Shown: positions 27,296 through 36,962 of the stretch, piece after piece | Position numbering within the stretch: the stretch's first letter is position 1 | Layout: the number at the start of each line of letters is the position of its first letter | Source: Paraburkholderia azotifigens | GTDB lineage: Bacteria; Pseudomonadota; Gammaproteobacteria; Burkholderiales; Burkholderiaceae | Direction: 5' to 3' | DNA: 64,000 nt | Assembly (NCBI RefSeq): GCF_007995085.1 | Contig: NZ_VOQS01000005.1 | Span: 1,798,001 to 1,862,000, forward strand | The notes under the pieces: generated by a model | The model's database searches: none | What the model was told of the DNA's origin: nothing | Seen by the model: the letters and a program-made list of their open reading frames with translations, nothing else | Made by a program: the position numbers and the translations under genes

Positions 27296-28659
27296 CGTGC
27301 GCCGTTCAGGCCAGGAATCCAGTTGGTCCCGGCCAGCGGCACGCGCGCCATCGCCGCCGCTTCGACCGTGAGCGCCACGAGGTCTTCCGGCTCCAGATGG
27401 TGGACGTTCTGCTTGCCGCACGCGCGCGCAATCGTCGTCAGCTCCATGTTCACCGTCTTCAGATAGTTCTTCAGACGCTTCGCGCCGACCTCGGGCTTCA
27501 GGCGTTCCTGCAGCACCGCGTCCTGCGTCGTGATGCCGACAGGGCACTTGCCCGTGTGGCAGTGGTGACAGAAACCCGGCGCGGTGCCGAGGCGTGCGTA
27601 GTCGTCGAGCGCGGGCACGTGCTGGCCATTCTCGATGTACGAGCCGCTATTGCAGCCCAGCGACACCAGCACGCCCTGGCCGATGGCCACGGCGTCCGCG
27701 CCCATCGCCAGCGCCTTCGCGACGTCGGCGCCGCTGCGAATGCCGCCAGAGATGATCAGCTGCACCTCGCCTTTCATGTTCAGGTCTTCGAGCGCATCGA
27801 CGGCCTGGCGCAGCGCAGCGAGCGTCGGAATGCCGACGTTCTCGATGAAGCAGGTCTGCGTCGCCGCCGTGCCGCCCTGCATGCCGTCGACGACGATCAC
27901 ATCCGCGCCCGCATGCACCGCGAGCTTGACGTCGTTGAACGTGCGGGTTGCGCCAACCTTCACGTAGATCGGCGTCTGCCAGTCGGTCATCTCGCGCAAT
28001 TCGAGGATCTTGATATGCAGATCGTCGGGGCCCGTCCAGTCGGGATGGCGGGACGCCGAACGCTGGTCGATGCCTTCCGGCAGCGTGCGCATCTTCGCCA
28101 CGCGCGGCGAGATCTTCTGGCCGAGCAGCATGCCGCCGCCGCCCGGCTTCGCGCCCTGTCCGATCACGACTTCGATCGCGTCGGCCTTGCGCACGTCATC
28201 GGGATTGAAGCCGTAGCGCGACGGCAGGCACTGATAGACGAGCGTCTTCGACGAAAGCCGCTCTTCGGGCGTCATGCCGCCGTCGCCCGTCGTGGTCGAC
28301 GTGCCGAGTTCCGTGGCCGCGCGGCCCAGCGCCTCCTTCACGTTCGCCGACAGCGCGCCGAAGCTCATGCCCGCGACGGTGATGGGAATGGCAAGCTCGA
28401 TCGGCTTCTTCGCGAAGCGTGTGCCGAGCACGGTTTTGGTCACGCATTTCTCGCGATAGCCTTCGAGCGGATAGCGCGACAGCGACGCGCCGAGAAATAG
28501 CAGGTCGTCGAAGTGCGGCACGCGCCGCTTCGCGCCGAGGCCGCGGATCTCGTACAGTCCGTGTGCCGCGGCGTTCTGGATATAGTCGATCGTCTTGCGG
28601 TCGAAGCCCCAGGACTCTTCGGTGGCGATGTGTTTCATGTGTACGGGCTTGATTTCCAT
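27292..28659 (-). CDS. mgsC: N-methylglutamate synthase subunit C (FMN glutamate-synthase domain)
   Basis: 455 aa. Central FMN-binding TIM barrel of the glutamate-synthase type (VAGMSFGALSANVKEALG, IGQGAKPGGGGMLLGQKI, VIVVDGMQGGTAATQ, IISGGIRSGADVAKALAMGA) and an iron-sulfur cysteine cluster FCHHCHTGKCPVG. MgsC makes N-methylglutamate using the methylamine released by MgsA from gamma-glutamylmethylamide. The same family is annotated as GlxD in other contexts; the linked gmaS and mgd genes decide for the NMG pathway. 15 bp from mgsB and overlapping folD by 4 bp. Confidence 0.88.
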   Translation of the reverse strand: MEIKPVHMKHIATEESWGFDRKTIDYIQNAAAHGLYEIRGLGAKRRVPHFDDLLFLGASLSRYPLEGYREKCVTKTVLGTRFAKKPIELAIPITVAGMSFGALSANVKEALGRAATELGTSTTTGDGGMTPEERLSSKTLVYQCLPSRYGFNPDDVRKADAIEVVIGQGAKPGGGGMLLGQKISPRVAKMRTLPEGIDQRSASRHPDWTGPDDLHIKILELREMTDWQTPIYVKVGATRTFNDVKLAVHAGADVIVVDGMQGGTAATQTCFIENVGIPTLAALRQAVDALEDLNMKGEVQLIISGGIRSGADVAKALAMGADAVAIGQGVLVSLGCNSGSYIENGQHVPALDDYARLGTAPGFCHHCHTGKCPVGITTQDAVLQERLKPEVGAKRLKNYLKTVNMELTTIARACGKQNVHHLEPEDLVALTVEAAAMARVPLAGTNWIPGLNGAR

Positions 28660-28674
28660 GGCGGGGTTCCCGGT

Positions 28675-29373
28675 TCAATATTCCTGATTCGCGTCGGCAT
28701 TCCAGTGATACAGCGAGCGGGCGGATGCAACGCGTCTGAATTCCTTGGGATCGATCTCCGCGAAGGCGGGCCCCGCGGCGCGCAGCAACTGCGCAACGGC
28801 TTCCACATCCGCGGGCTGCATCGGCTCTTCGCGCGCGTCGGCGCCGAGCGACTTGACGCTGCCGCGCACATAGATCACGGCCTCGTACAGCGAGTCGCCG
28901 AGCGCATCGCCCGCATCGCCGCAGATCACGATCCGGCCCGCCTGCGCCATGAACGCCGAGAAGCTCCCGACCGATCCCTTCACGACGATGTCCGCGCCCT
29001 TGAGCGAGATGCCGCAGCGCAGACCCGCATCGCCTTCGATGACGAGCAGCCCGCCGTGCGCCGACGCGCCCGCCGCGTTGGACGCGAAGCCTTTCACGTG
29101 AACGCGGCCGCTCATCATGTTCTCGGCCACGCCCGTGCTGGCGCTGCCCGAGATCGTCACCTTCGCTTCCTTGTTCATGCCGGCGGCGTAGTAGCCTGCG
29201 TGGCCGTCGATCTCGACTTCGATGGGCAGATCGAGCCCGACGGCGATGTTGTGCGCGCCATCGGGATTCGAGATCAGCACGCGGCGCGTGCCCGCTTTCG
29301 CGGCCTCGCGGTGCAGGAAGCCGTTCACGTCCGTCACCGAGGCGGACGCCAGGTCGAAGTTCACACTGTCCAT
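28675..29373 (-). CDS. mgsB: N-methylglutamate synthase subunit B (GXGXG domain)
   Basis: 232 aa. The GltB C-terminal beta-helix repeats are seen in DLPIEVEIDGHAGYYAAGMN, KEAKVTISGSASTGVAENMM and KGADIVVKGSVGSFSAFMAQ. Corresponds to GlxC/MgsB, the structural subunit that carries substrates between the amidotransferase MgsA and the FMN subunit MgsC. Its start overlaps the end of mgsA by 13 bp. The last ~50 residues form a helical tail (DVEAVAQLLRAAGPAFAEI). Confidence 0.88.
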   Translation of the reverse strand: MDSVNFDLASASVTDVNGFLHREAAKAGTRRVLISNPDGAHNIAVGLDLPIEVEIDGHAGYYAAGMNKEAKVTISGSASTGVAENMMSGRVHVKGFASNAAGASAHGGLLVIEGDAGLRCGISLKGADIVVKGSVGSFSAFMAQAGRIVICGDAGDALGDSLYEAVIYVRGSVKSLGADAREEPMQPADVEAVAQLLRAAGPAFAEIDPKEFRRVASARSLYHWNADANQEY

Positions 29374-30269
29374 ACGTACATCTCCTCAGGTGCCGGTTCG
29401 AAAACACGCGCGTGCTTGATATCGGGCAGATGCGCGAGCGAGCGAAACTCGGATGCGATCGCGACGAGATCGTCCGTCTCGGCCACGACGGCCGGCTTGC
29501 AGGCGAACGGATCGCGGATCAGCGCGAGCTTGTCGGGCGTGCCCATCAGGAACGTGTAGAAGCCGTCGAGCTGCTCGAAGCCCTTTTGCAGCGCGACTTC
29601 GAGATCGTCGCCTTCGCGCAGCCGGTATTCGAGGAAGCGACATGCGGCTTCCGTGTCGTTGTCGGTATCGAAGTGGATGCCGTGCGGCTCCAGCATGCGC
29701 CGCACGCCGTTCGGATTCGACAGCGAGCCGTTGTGCACGAGGCAGAAATCTTCGCCCGCCGTGAACGGGTGCGCGCGGTCGGGCGTCACGGCGGACTCCG
29801 TCGCCATTCGCGTGTGGCCGACCAGGTGCGTGCCCGTCAGGCCGCTGAACGCGTAACGGTCCGCGACCTGGCCGGGCGTGCCCGTATCCTTGTAGAGGTC
29901 GATCATGCGCCCCGTCGACAGCACATGCAGCCCCGGATGCGTTTCGCGAATCCAGTGCTTGACGGTCTCGGCGTCGATGGCCACGCTCAGCACGGCGTGA
30001 TTGTCCTTGACCTGCACCGACGCCTTCGCGCCGAGATGCTGGTTCAGTTCATGCACGAGGCCCTGCCAGTTGAAGTCCGCGCCCTCTTCGGTCAGACCCG
30101 AGTAGAGGCTGATCTTGCGCATGCCGTCGGCGACGGGTTCCGTGAACACCGCAAGGCCGGCCGAATCGGGGCCGCGCTCCGTCATGCCCAGCAGCATGGG
30201 CACCATCAATTCGCCGAGCCGTTCACGCAACGCCGGCTTCTTGACGAGTAGTCCGACAATTCCACACAT
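29361..30269 (-). CDS. mgsA: N-methylglutamate synthase subunit A (class II glutamine amidotransferase-like)
   Basis: 302 aa from the ATG at 30269, because the class II amidotransferase needs an N-terminal cysteine and the protein starts MCGIVGLLVKKPALRERLGE. Preceded by a GAGGAGATAACG RBS-like stretch. Other motifs: GLTGTHLVGHTRMATESAVT, AHPFTAGEDFCLVHNGSLSN, and DNDTEAACRFLEYRLREGD. In the NMG pathway MgsA splits the methylamide bond of gamma-glutamylmethylamide and passes methylamine to the synthase. The gap to gmaS is 50 bp. Confidence 0.88.
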   Translation of the reverse strand: MCGIVGLLVKKPALRERLGELMVPMLLGMTERGPDSAGLAVFTEPVADGMRKISLYSGLTEEGADFNWQGLVHELNQHLGAKASVQVKDNHAVLSVAIDAETVKHWIRETHPGLHVLSTGRMIDLYKDTGTPGQVADRYAFSGLTGTHLVGHTRMATESAVTPDRAHPFTAGEDFCLVHNGSLSNPNGVRRMLEPHGIHFDTDNDTEAACRFLEYRLREGDDLEVALQKGFEQLDGFYTFLMGTPDKLALIRDPFACKPAVVAETDDLVAIASEFRSLAHLPDIKHARVFEPAPEEMYVWTV

Positions 30270-30319
30270 CGTTATCTCCTCGCGCTCGTATTCAAGCGGA
30301 AAGCTGTTCAGTTTTTCGA

Positions 30320-31606
30320 TCAGAAAAATTCGAGGTAGGTCTTCTGTTCCCAGTCCGACACATGGCGCATGTACTCGATCCACTCCATGTGCTTCAGACG
30401 CAGGAATTCGCCGCCCGCCGGTCCGAGCGCCTCGAGCATCACCTCGTCGCGCTCCAGCGCGCGCAACGCGGCTTCCAGGTTCTGCGGCAGGATGCTGATG
30501 CCGTTTTCCTTGAGCTGTTCGGGCGACATCTCGTAGAGATTGGCGTTACACGGCTTGCCGGGCTCCAGCCGGTTCTCGACGCCGTCGAGCCCCGCCGCGA
30601 TCACGGCCGCCGTCGCGAGGTATGCGTTGCATGCGGCGTCGGGTAGGCGCAGCTCGATCCGTCCGCCCGGAATGCGCACCATCGACGAGCGGTTGTTGTC
30701 GCCGTAGCTGACATACGCGGGCGCCCACGTCGCCCCCGTCAGCGAACGCCCGACCACGAGCCGCTTGTACGAATTGACCGTCGGCGCGCAGATGGCCGTG
30801 AGCGCGGCCGCGTGCTTGAGAATGCCCGCCGTCCAGTGATACGCGAGCTTCGACAGGCCGAGGCCGTTCTCGTCGTGATCGTCGGCGAACAGGTTCTTCT
30901 TGCCGTCGGAAATCGACATGTGCATGTGCATGCCGTTGCCGGGACGATTCGCGAAAGGCTTCGGCATGAACGAGCAGATGAGGCCCAGTTCGTTCGCGAT
31001 CTCCGCCGCGGCCATCTTGAAGAACACATAGTGATCGCAGGACTTCAGGCAATCGGTGTACGTGTAGTTGATTTCGAACTGGCCGTTCGCGTCTTCGTGA
31101 TCGATCTGATAGACGTCGATACCCGCCTTGATCAGCGCATCCGTCAGCCGCTCCAGGAACTCGCGCGAACGCGACAGCCCCTTGTAGTCGTAGCACGGCT
31201 TGGGCAGTGCATCGGTGTGATCGCACGGCACGATCGCGCCGTCGGCGCCCTTGCGCAGCAGCGAGAATTCCGGCTCGAGCCCCGTATTCAGGATCCAGCC
31301 GCGATCTTCGAGGCGGCCGACCTGCTTCTTCAGCGTCACCCGGCTTTCGAACGGCCAGGGCTCGCGCTTCACATGCCCGTCGCAGACGACGCGCGCATAG
31401 CCTGGCTGCCAGGGCACCAGCTGCAAGGTATTGATATCGCCGACGGCCATGAAGTCGGGCCCTTGCGGATCGATACCGAGCCCCCACACGGCGAAGCCCG
31501 CGAAACCGGCGCCTGCAGTGAGAATGCTGTCGAGGTGCGCGGCAGGCACGGACTTCGTTTTCGCGACTCCGTGAATGTCGACGAACTGCGCAAGGATGTA
31601 CTTCAC
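30320..31606 (-). CDS. gmaS: Gamma-glutamylmethylamide synthetase (GlnT/GmaS-type), 5' end disrupted
   Basis: 428 aa from a GTG at 31606, the only in-frame start. Glutamine synthetase fold: [20 protein letters not shown] at the N-terminus, [46 protein letters not shown] and [20 protein letters not shown]. It ligates methylamine to glutamate. A better start, ATG at 31647 with GAGGA 7 bp upstream, is out of frame by one base: with one extra C or G in the CCCCG run (31639-31643) the frame would read [14 protein letters not shown] into the body, as family members do. So either a 1-bp deletion/sequencing error exists or translation uses the RBS-poor GTG. Gene context and length otherwise normal. 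Confidence 0.85.
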   Translation of the reverse strand: MKYILAQFVDIHGVAKTKSVPAAHLDSILTAGAGFAGFAVWGLGIDPQGPDFMAVGDINTLQLVPWQPGYARVVCDGHVKREPWPFESRVTLKKQVGRLEDRGWILNTGLEPEFSLLRKGADGAIVPCDHTDALPKPCYDYKGLSRSREFLERLTDALIKAGIDVYQIDHEDANGQFEINYTYTDCLKSCDHYVFFKMAAAEIANELGLICSFMPKPFANRPGNGMHMHMSISDGKKNLFADDHDENGLGLSKLAYHWTAGILKHAAALTAICAPTVNSYKRLVVGRSLTGATWAPAYVSYGDNNRSSMVRIPGGRIELRLPDAACNAYLATAAVIAAGLDGVENRLEPGKPCNANLYEMSPEQLKENGISILPQNLEAALRALERDEVMLEALGPAGGEFLRLKHMEWIEYMRHVSDWEQKTYLEFF

Positions 31607-31741
31607 CTCATTGTCTTTGAGAAACTTCCGGGCGTCTTCGGGGTCATGTGCATGTCCTCAAACGTGATAAGTCCAGGGTTTCGAAAAACGCCGGCCCGTC
31701 ATCGCGCCCGCGTCGACTACTTGCTCGCTGCCGGATGCCGG

Positions 31742-32401
31742 CTAGTCGATCTCCGTGATCGCGGCGACCCCGACAGGGCCGCCACCCAGCTCGCGAGCGA
31801 TACCGGCGAGGCTTTCCCACAGATACAGACCGTATGTGCCGTCGGCCCATATCCGGTAGTAAGGCCTGCCCGCCCGGACGCCCGGCATGACGGTGACGGC
31901 GACGCCCGCCATCGAAGTCAGCACGACTGGCCGGGCCGCCGGATCGAGGGCGGCGAAATTGACATTGCAGGTTTGCAGCAGCAATTCGTGCACGGCGTCG
32001 CCGCACAACACGAGCGCGACGTCCTGATGCAGCACGGGATAGACATGCACGGGCGTATCGAGGTGAGCCATCCTTGCCGAGCTGCCTTGCGTGAGCCCGT
32101 CTTCGATCAGATACTCGGAGACGCCGAGCCGCAGGACCACGCCGCCGCCCGCCAGCGGCGCCCAGCTGTTCGGCTGCGCCGGCACGTGGATGCCCTGCGC
32201 TTGCAGCCACGCTGCCGCGCCCTTGCCCTTGAAGCCGGTGCGAGGCAGGAACGACACGTCGGCGATGCCGAGCGTCGCCGCGCGCATGCTGTCGGCGGCA
32301 TCGATCTGTTCCTCGACGCGCATGCCTTCGCGCACATCCGAGCGCAGGCTGGGTGCTTTCCATGCATCGCACACCGGGCTCATTCGAAGTGGCGCGTTCA
32401 T
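31742..32401 (-). CDS. mgdD: N-methylglutamate dehydrogenase subunit D (SoxG-like)
   Basis: 219 aa. Matches the gamma subunit of heterotetrameric sarcosine-oxidase-type enzymes: LGIADVSFLPRTGFKGKGAA and AGVAVTVMPGVRAGRPYYRIWADGTYGLYLWE. It starts in an ATGA overlap with mgdC. Role is structural or in folate handling. The 135-bp gap to gmaS is the largest within the operon and includes the unusual gmaS leader. Confidence 0.85.
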   Translation of the reverse strand: MNAPLRMSPVCDAWKAPSLRSDVREGMRVEEQIDAADSMRAATLGIADVSFLPRTGFKGKGAAAWLQAQGIHVPAQPNSWAPLAGGGVVLRLGVSEYLIEDGLTQGSSARMAHLDTPVHVYPVLHQDVALVLCGDAVHELLLQTCNVNFAALDPAARPVVLTSMAGVAVTVMPGVRAGRPYYRIWADGTYGLYLWESLAGIARELGGGPVGVAAITEID

Positions 32402-35376
32402 GCTGTCTCCTTCCTCGGCGCAGCCGCCTGTATCGTGACGGCGTCTTTCTGACGCTCGCTCTCAGGGTCGTAGAACGGTGTCGGCACGACGGTCGCGGAT
32501 ACCATGCGGCCGCCTCCCGAGCGGAATGTGATGCGGGTGCCGGGCTCCGCCTGCGCGGGCCGCACGAATGCGAGTCCGATCGTCTTTTGCAGCGTCGCGC
32601 TCCACGCGACGCTCGTGACGCGTCCCGCAATTTCGCCGCCTTCGATCACGAGATGACACTCGCGCAGGCTACTGTCGCGCACGCCTGCATCGAGCGCGAA
32701 GCCGACGAGACACTGTTTGGCGGACGTCTTGTCGATGATCTGCAGGCTGCGCTTGCCGACGAAGAACGGCTTGTCCATCTTCACGGCCCATGCCATGCCG
32801 GCGTCGCGCGGCGTCGTCAGTCCGTCGGTGTCCTGGCTCACGATCACGTGACCTTTCTCGAGCCGCAGCAGACGCTGCGCTTCGACGCCGAACGGACGCA
32901 CGCCGTATTCCTTGCCCGTTTCGAGCAGCGCGCGCCAGAGCGCCGCGCCATACTCGGCGGGAATATGAATCTCGTAGCCCCATTCGCCGACGAAACCCAC
33001 TCGCATCAGCCGCGCAGGCACGCGGTTCTGACCGAGCGCGACGCCCGTCACGCGCACGCCGAGATACGGAAAGGCTGCCGACGACAGATCGAGATCGACC
33101 AGCTTGCCGAGCACCGCGCGCGATGCCGGCCCTGCCAGATTCACGGCAGCGAACGCACCCGTCACGTTGACGATGCCGCAGTCGAGTTGCCAGATCGTGT
33201 TGAGGCGCGACAGCTCGCGATAGATGGCGGCCGCACCCGATGTCGTGGTCGTGAAATAAAAGTGGTCGTCTGCGAGGCGGGCGATCACACCGTCGTCGAT
33301 CACGACACCGGACTCGTCGCACATCACCGCGTAGCGCGTCATGCCCGCCTTCAGCCCCGCGTACTTCGACACGTACACCCGCTCGAGAAATTCGGCGGCC
33401 TGCGGTCCGCGCACTTCGATCTTGCCGAGCGTGCCCACGTCGATGATGCCCACGCCGTTGCGCACGGCGAGCGCTTCTTCTTCGATGCACGTCGCGCGCG
33501 CCTTGCCCGCGACCGCGTAATACTCGGGACGCTGCCAGACGCCGGCCGGCATCCACACTGCGCCCAGCAACTGATGCTGTGCATAGAGCGGAGTGCGCCG
33601 TTCCGGGTTGAAGCCGCGCCCGGCGAGATGCGACATCGGCACGGGATGGAAGAACGGCCGCGCCGTCGTCGTGCCGACCTGCTGCGGCTCCTTGCCCGTC
33701 AGCCGAGCGAGTATGCGCAAGCCGTTCATGTTCGAATGCTTGCCCTGGCTCGGGCCCATGCCGTTCGTCGAAAAACGCTTCAGCAGTTCGATGTTGTCGA
33801 AGCCTTCCTGGACGGCGTTTTCGAAATCCTTCAGTTGCAGGTCCTCGTCGAAATCGACGAAGTTCTTGCCCGACGTGTGACCGACGATCGGCCACGGATG
33901 CGACGGCGATTCGCGTTCGGCGATACGCGTCTGCATCGCGCCCGCCGCGTTTCCGTCCGTGTCGCCCTTGCTCAGGCCGCAGTGGGCCGCGGCCTGCCTG
34001 CCCGCGCGCTCGCCATCCTGCAACTTGTGGCCGAGCGTGTACACGCCGTTGACGCGGCCGCAGGCGAACACGCCGGGCGGCAACTGCTCGGGCACGAACT
34101 GTTCGACGTCGTGGTCGAAGTGCATCTTCGTGCCCGCCTGATACAGCAGATTCGCGGCGGGCGCCCAGCCGACGCTCATCAGCAGCGTGTCGCATTCGAT
34201 CAGCCGCGTGTTCGCCGTCGATACGCGCAAACCGCTCTGCATCGAGAACGCGCCGACGCGCACGCCCGCGAGCCGCCCGCCCGTTTTGTCCGCCACGGCC
34301 TCGACGACGCAGCTCGACGCCAGCACGTCGACGCCCTTCGCCCTGACGTCGCGTTCGAGATCGCCGCTGCCGTGCGATGCGCGCAGATCCACCACGGCCA
34401 CGACTTCGATGCCGCGCGCGAGCATGTCGAGCGCCGCGCGATAGCCGTCGGCATTCGCGGCCAGCACCACGGCGCGCTTGCCGGGCGCGACGGCATAGCG
34501 GTAAGCGAGCCGTTGCGCCGCCGACGCCAGCATCACGCCGGGCAGATCGTTGTTGCGAAACACGGCGGGCTGCTCGAACGCGCCGCTCGCGACGATCACC
34601 GCTTTCGCGCGCATCTTCGTGATGCGCTTCGCGTCGACCAGCGGCACCCACAGATCGGCGTAATAGGCTGCCGCGAGCGTGTTCGTCATCACACGGATGC
34701 GCGGATGCGTCAGCACGCGCGTTTCCAGAGTACGGCTCGTATCGAAGCGCTGCTCGTCGCCGCCCAGCTGATAGCCGCCGCTGCCGCCGATGCGCGCGTT
34801 CTCGTCGGCGACGATGACATCCGCGCCCGCTTCCGCGGCCGCCAGCGCTGCCGACAGGCCCGATGGCCCCGCGCCGATCACGAGCACGTCGCAGAAACCG
34901 TAACGCTTCGGCGTGCGGATATGCGGCGCGTTGAAATCGACCGTGCCGAGGCCCGTCATCGCGCGGAACATGCGTTCCCAACGCGGGAACCAGCGCTTGC
35001 TGTAAAACGCCTTGTAGTAGAAGCCGACGGGCAGGAACGCCGAGAGCTTCCCGACGATCCGCGCGCGATCCGCTTCGACGCCGCCGAACGTATTCACGGA
35101 ATGCCAGTTGCCGCCCGGCGTCAGCGCCGTCACGTCGGCGCGCACGTTCAGGCGCACGCCGTCCTGAAGCATCACGTTGACATCGTGATTGGCAAGCGAG
35201 AGCACGCCGCGCGGCCGGTGATACTTGAAGCTGCGGCCGAGCACGCGCACGTCCGACGCCCACAGTGCGCTGGTGATCGTGTCGCCCGCAAGGCCCGCGT
35301 ATTGCCTGCCTTCGTATGAGAAGTCGACGCGCGTGTTGCGCTCGATCCATTCGCCGCGATGAGGTGTGAGACGCAT
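32398..35376 (-). CDS. mgdC: N-methylglutamate dehydrogenase subunit C (SoxA-like alpha subunit)
   Basis: 992 aa, full length. N-terminal 2Fe-2S-like fold region, then NAD-binding GFCDVLVIGAGPSGLSAALA (~residue 160), a second nucleotide-binding region, and a C-terminal aminomethyltransferase (GcvT) domain (GIIDVGTLGKIEVRGPQAAE, EWGYEIHIPAEYGAALWRAL, FFVGKRSLQIIDKTSAKQCL) that binds tetrahydrofolate. Family enzymes oxidise N-methyl amino acids and move the C1 unit to folate as methylene-H4F, or release formaldehyde when folate is absent. Linked gmaS-mgsABC indicate N-methylglutamate rather than sarcosine as substrate. Its ATG directly follows the mgdB stop. Confidence 0.88.
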   Translation of the reverse strand: MRLTPHRGEWIERNTRVDFSYEGRQYAGLAGDTITSALWASDVRVLGRSFKYHRPRGVLSLANHDVNVMLQDGVRLNVRADVTALTPGGNWHSVNTFGGVEADRARIVGKLSAFLPVGFYYKAFYSKRWFPRWERMFRAMTGLGTVDFNAPHIRTPKRYGFCDVLVIGAGPSGLSAALAAAEAGADVIVADENARIGGSGGYQLGGDEQRFDTSRTLETRVLTHPRIRVMTNTLAAAYYADLWVPLVDAKRITKMRAKAVIVASGAFEQPAVFRNNDLPGVMLASAAQRLAYRYAVAPGKRAVVLAANADGYRAALDMLARGIEVVAVVDLRASHGSGDLERDVRAKGVDVLASSCVVEAVADKTGGRLAGVRVGAFSMQSGLRVSTANTRLIECDTLLMSVGWAPAANLLYQAGTKMHFDHDVEQFVPEQLPPGVFACGRVNGVYTLGHKLQDGERAGRQAAAHCGLSKGDTDGNAAGAMQTRIAERESPSHPWPIVGHTSGKNFVDFDEDLQLKDFENAVQEGFDNIELLKRFSTNGMGPSQGKHSNMNGLRILARLTGKEPQQVGTTTARPFFHPVPMSHLAGRGFNPERRTPLYAQHQLLGAVWMPAGVWQRPEYYAVAGKARATCIEEEALAVRNGVGIIDVGTLGKIEVRGPQAAEFLERVYVSKYAGLKAGMTRYAVMCDESGVVIDDGVIARLADDHFYFTTTTSGAAAIYRELSRLNTIWQLDCGIVNVTGAFAAVNLAGPASRAVLGKLVDLDLSSAAFPYLGVRVTGVALGQNRVPARLMRVGFVGEWGYEIHIPAEYGAALWRALLETGKEYGVRPFGVEAQRLLRLEKGHVIVSQDTDGLTTPRDAGMAWAVKMDKPFFVGKRSLQIIDKTSAKQCLVGFALDAGVRDSSLRECHLVIEGGEIAGRVTSVAWSATLQKTIGLAFVRPAQAEPGTRITFRSGGGRMVSATVVPTPFYDPESERQKDAVTIQAAAPRKETA

Positions 35377-35634
35377 TCAGGCCTCCCCGCTCGCGAGCCA
35401 CGTGCGCAGCACGAGATCTTTCGCGGTATCGCGCTCGGCGATGAACCACGTGTTGCTCGGCGTATGGCACCACCATTCCTGCTTGACGCCCGCTGCGCCG
35501 TTGCGGCAGAACACGTAGTCGGCCCATTGCGCGTCGCTGGCCGTCGCCGGGTCGGGCATCGGGCGGAGCTCGCCCCAGTACACGAATTCCGACACCGGGC
35601 GCGCGCCGTTCACCGGACAGGTCATGATCTTCAT
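35377..35634 (-). CDS. mgdB: N-methylglutamate dehydrogenase subunit B (SoxD-like delta subunit)
   Basis: 85 aa from the ATG at 35634. Short zinc-binding-type subunit: CPVNGARPVSEFVYWGELRP, DYVFCRNGAAGVKQEWWCHT. In SoxD four ligands bind zinc; here Cys/His residues in the first motif and the WWCH segment fit. Position between the mgdA and mgdC genes is the normal order (B-D-A-G in sarcosine-oxidase naming). TGA stop is immediately followed by the mgdC ATG. Confidence 0.86.
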   Translation of the reverse strand: MKIMTCPVNGARPVSEFVYWGELRPMPDPATASDAQWADYVFCRNGAAGVKQEWWCHTPSNTWFIAERDTAKDLVLRTWLASGEA

Positions 35635-35648
35635 CGTGATTCTCCAGG

Positions 35649-36890
35649 TCAGTGGCCGACGGATGCCGCGCCCTTCTCGCCCGTGAGCGAGAACTGACGG
35701 AAACGGTCGAGCGAGAAGCCCTCGATCAGCGGATGCGTGGCGTCGTTCGCGACCGTATGGGACATGGTCTTGCCGCACACGGGTGTGGCCTTGAAGCCCC
35801 ACGTGCCCCAGCCCGCGTCCAGATAGAAGCCTTCGACAGGCGTCTTGCCCATGATCGGCGCGAAGTCCGGCGTCATGTCGGCCATCCCGGCCCATTGCCG
35901 CATCACTTTCGCCTGCGACAGGAACGGGAACATCTCGAGCATGTGCGCCGTGAGCCCTTCGACGAAATCGAGCGTCGAGCGGGTCGAATGCAGTTCGTAC
36001 GGATCGAGCGATGCGCCCATCACGAGTTCGCCGCGCGCCGACTGGCTGATGTACACGTGCAGGCTGCCCGACACGAGAATGGGATCGAGCCACGGCTTGA
36101 GCGGCTCGCTCACCATCGCCTGCAGCGGATGAATGAAGATGGGCGTGCGCACTCCGACCATGTCCGTCACGCGCGGCGTCGAGCCCGCCACGGCGCACAG
36201 CACCTTATTGGTCGAGATATAGCCGCGCGACGTCTTCACACCCTTGACCTTGCCGCCCACGACATCGATGCCGAGCACTTCCGTCTGCTGATGGATCTCG
36301 ACGCCGCGCTGGTCCGCGCCGCGACCGTAACCCCAGGCGACGGCGTCGTGCCGTGCGACGGCGCCCGGCGCGTGATACAGCGCGCCCATGATGGGTGCCA
36401 CGCCGCCACACGAGATGTCGATCATCGGTGCCGCCTTCTTTACCTCGTTCGGACCCACCACTTCCGAGTCCACCCCGTAGTGCTTGTTGACCTCGGCGCG
36501 CCAGCGCATCGTACGCATCGCCGAATCGGTGTGGGCGAGCGTGTAGTGGCCGCGCGTCGAATAGAACAGATTGAGATCGAAGTCCTGCGACAGGTCCTGC
36601 CACAGCTTCACCGACTCGTCGTAGAACTGCACGCCTTCGGGCGTCAGATAGTTCGAGCGGATGATGGTGGTGTTACGCCCGGTATTACCTCCTCCGATAT
36701 ACCCCTTCTCCAGCACGGCGACGTTCGTAATGCCATGCTCCTTCGCGAGATAGTAGGCGGACGCAAGACCGTGGCCGCCCGCGCCGATGATCACAACGTC
36801 ATATGAACGACGCAAAGTGTCGTGTCTCGTGAACATCCTCGGTTCCGGATGTTTCTTCGAGAGAGCGAAGCGGACGAGACGCCAAGGCAT
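35649..36890 (-). CDS. mgdA: N-methylglutamate dehydrogenase subunit A (SoxB-like beta subunit, FAD)
   Basis: 413 aa, RBS AAAGGAGCG before the ATG at 36890. FAD-binding Rossmann motif YDVVIIGAGGHGLASAYYLA; RNTTIIRSNYLTPEGVQFYD follows; C-terminal AGMADMTPDFAPIMGKTPVEG and GWGTWGFKATPVCGKTMS match the active-site and flavin-cofactor region of this DAO family. It carries the amine-oxidising site of MgdABCD. The N-terminus (MPWRLVRFALSKKHP) resembles SoxB. Separated from purU by 72 bp, so co-transcription is likely. Confidence 0.88.
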   Translation of the reverse strand: MPWRLVRFALSKKHPEPRMFTRHDTLRRSYDVVIIGAGGHGLASAYYLAKEHGITNVAVLEKGYIGGGNTGRNTTIIRSNYLTPEGVQFYDESVKLWQDLSQDFDLNLFYSTRGHYTLAHTDSAMRTMRWRAEVNKHYGVDSEVVGPNEVKKAAPMIDISCGGVAPIMGALYHAPGAVARHDAVAWGYGRGADQRGVEIHQQTEVLGIDVVGGKVKGVKTSRGYISTNKVLCAVAGSTPRVTDMVGVRTPIFIHPLQAMVSEPLKPWLDPILVSGSLHVYISQSARGELVMGASLDPYELHSTRSTLDFVEGLTAHMLEMFPFLSQAKVMRQWAGMADMTPDFAPIMGKTPVEGFYLDAGWGTWGFKATPVCGKTMSHTVANDATHPLIEGFSLDRFRQFSLTGEKGAASVGH

Positions 36891-36962
36891 AAAACGCTCC
36901 TTTATGCCGCCCCGCGCGGGGCGGCTGTGCGACGTGTTCGGTTGGGGAAGCGGCTCGCGTGT

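Noticed and set aside
31742..36890. Sarcosine oxidase SoxBDAG
   Set aside because: Subunit order and motifs fit equally, but the same operon carries gmaS and mgsABC, which together define the N-methylglutamate route. Sarcosine oxidase would leave those genes unexplained. Enzyme assay with N-methylglutamate versus sarcosine would settle it.
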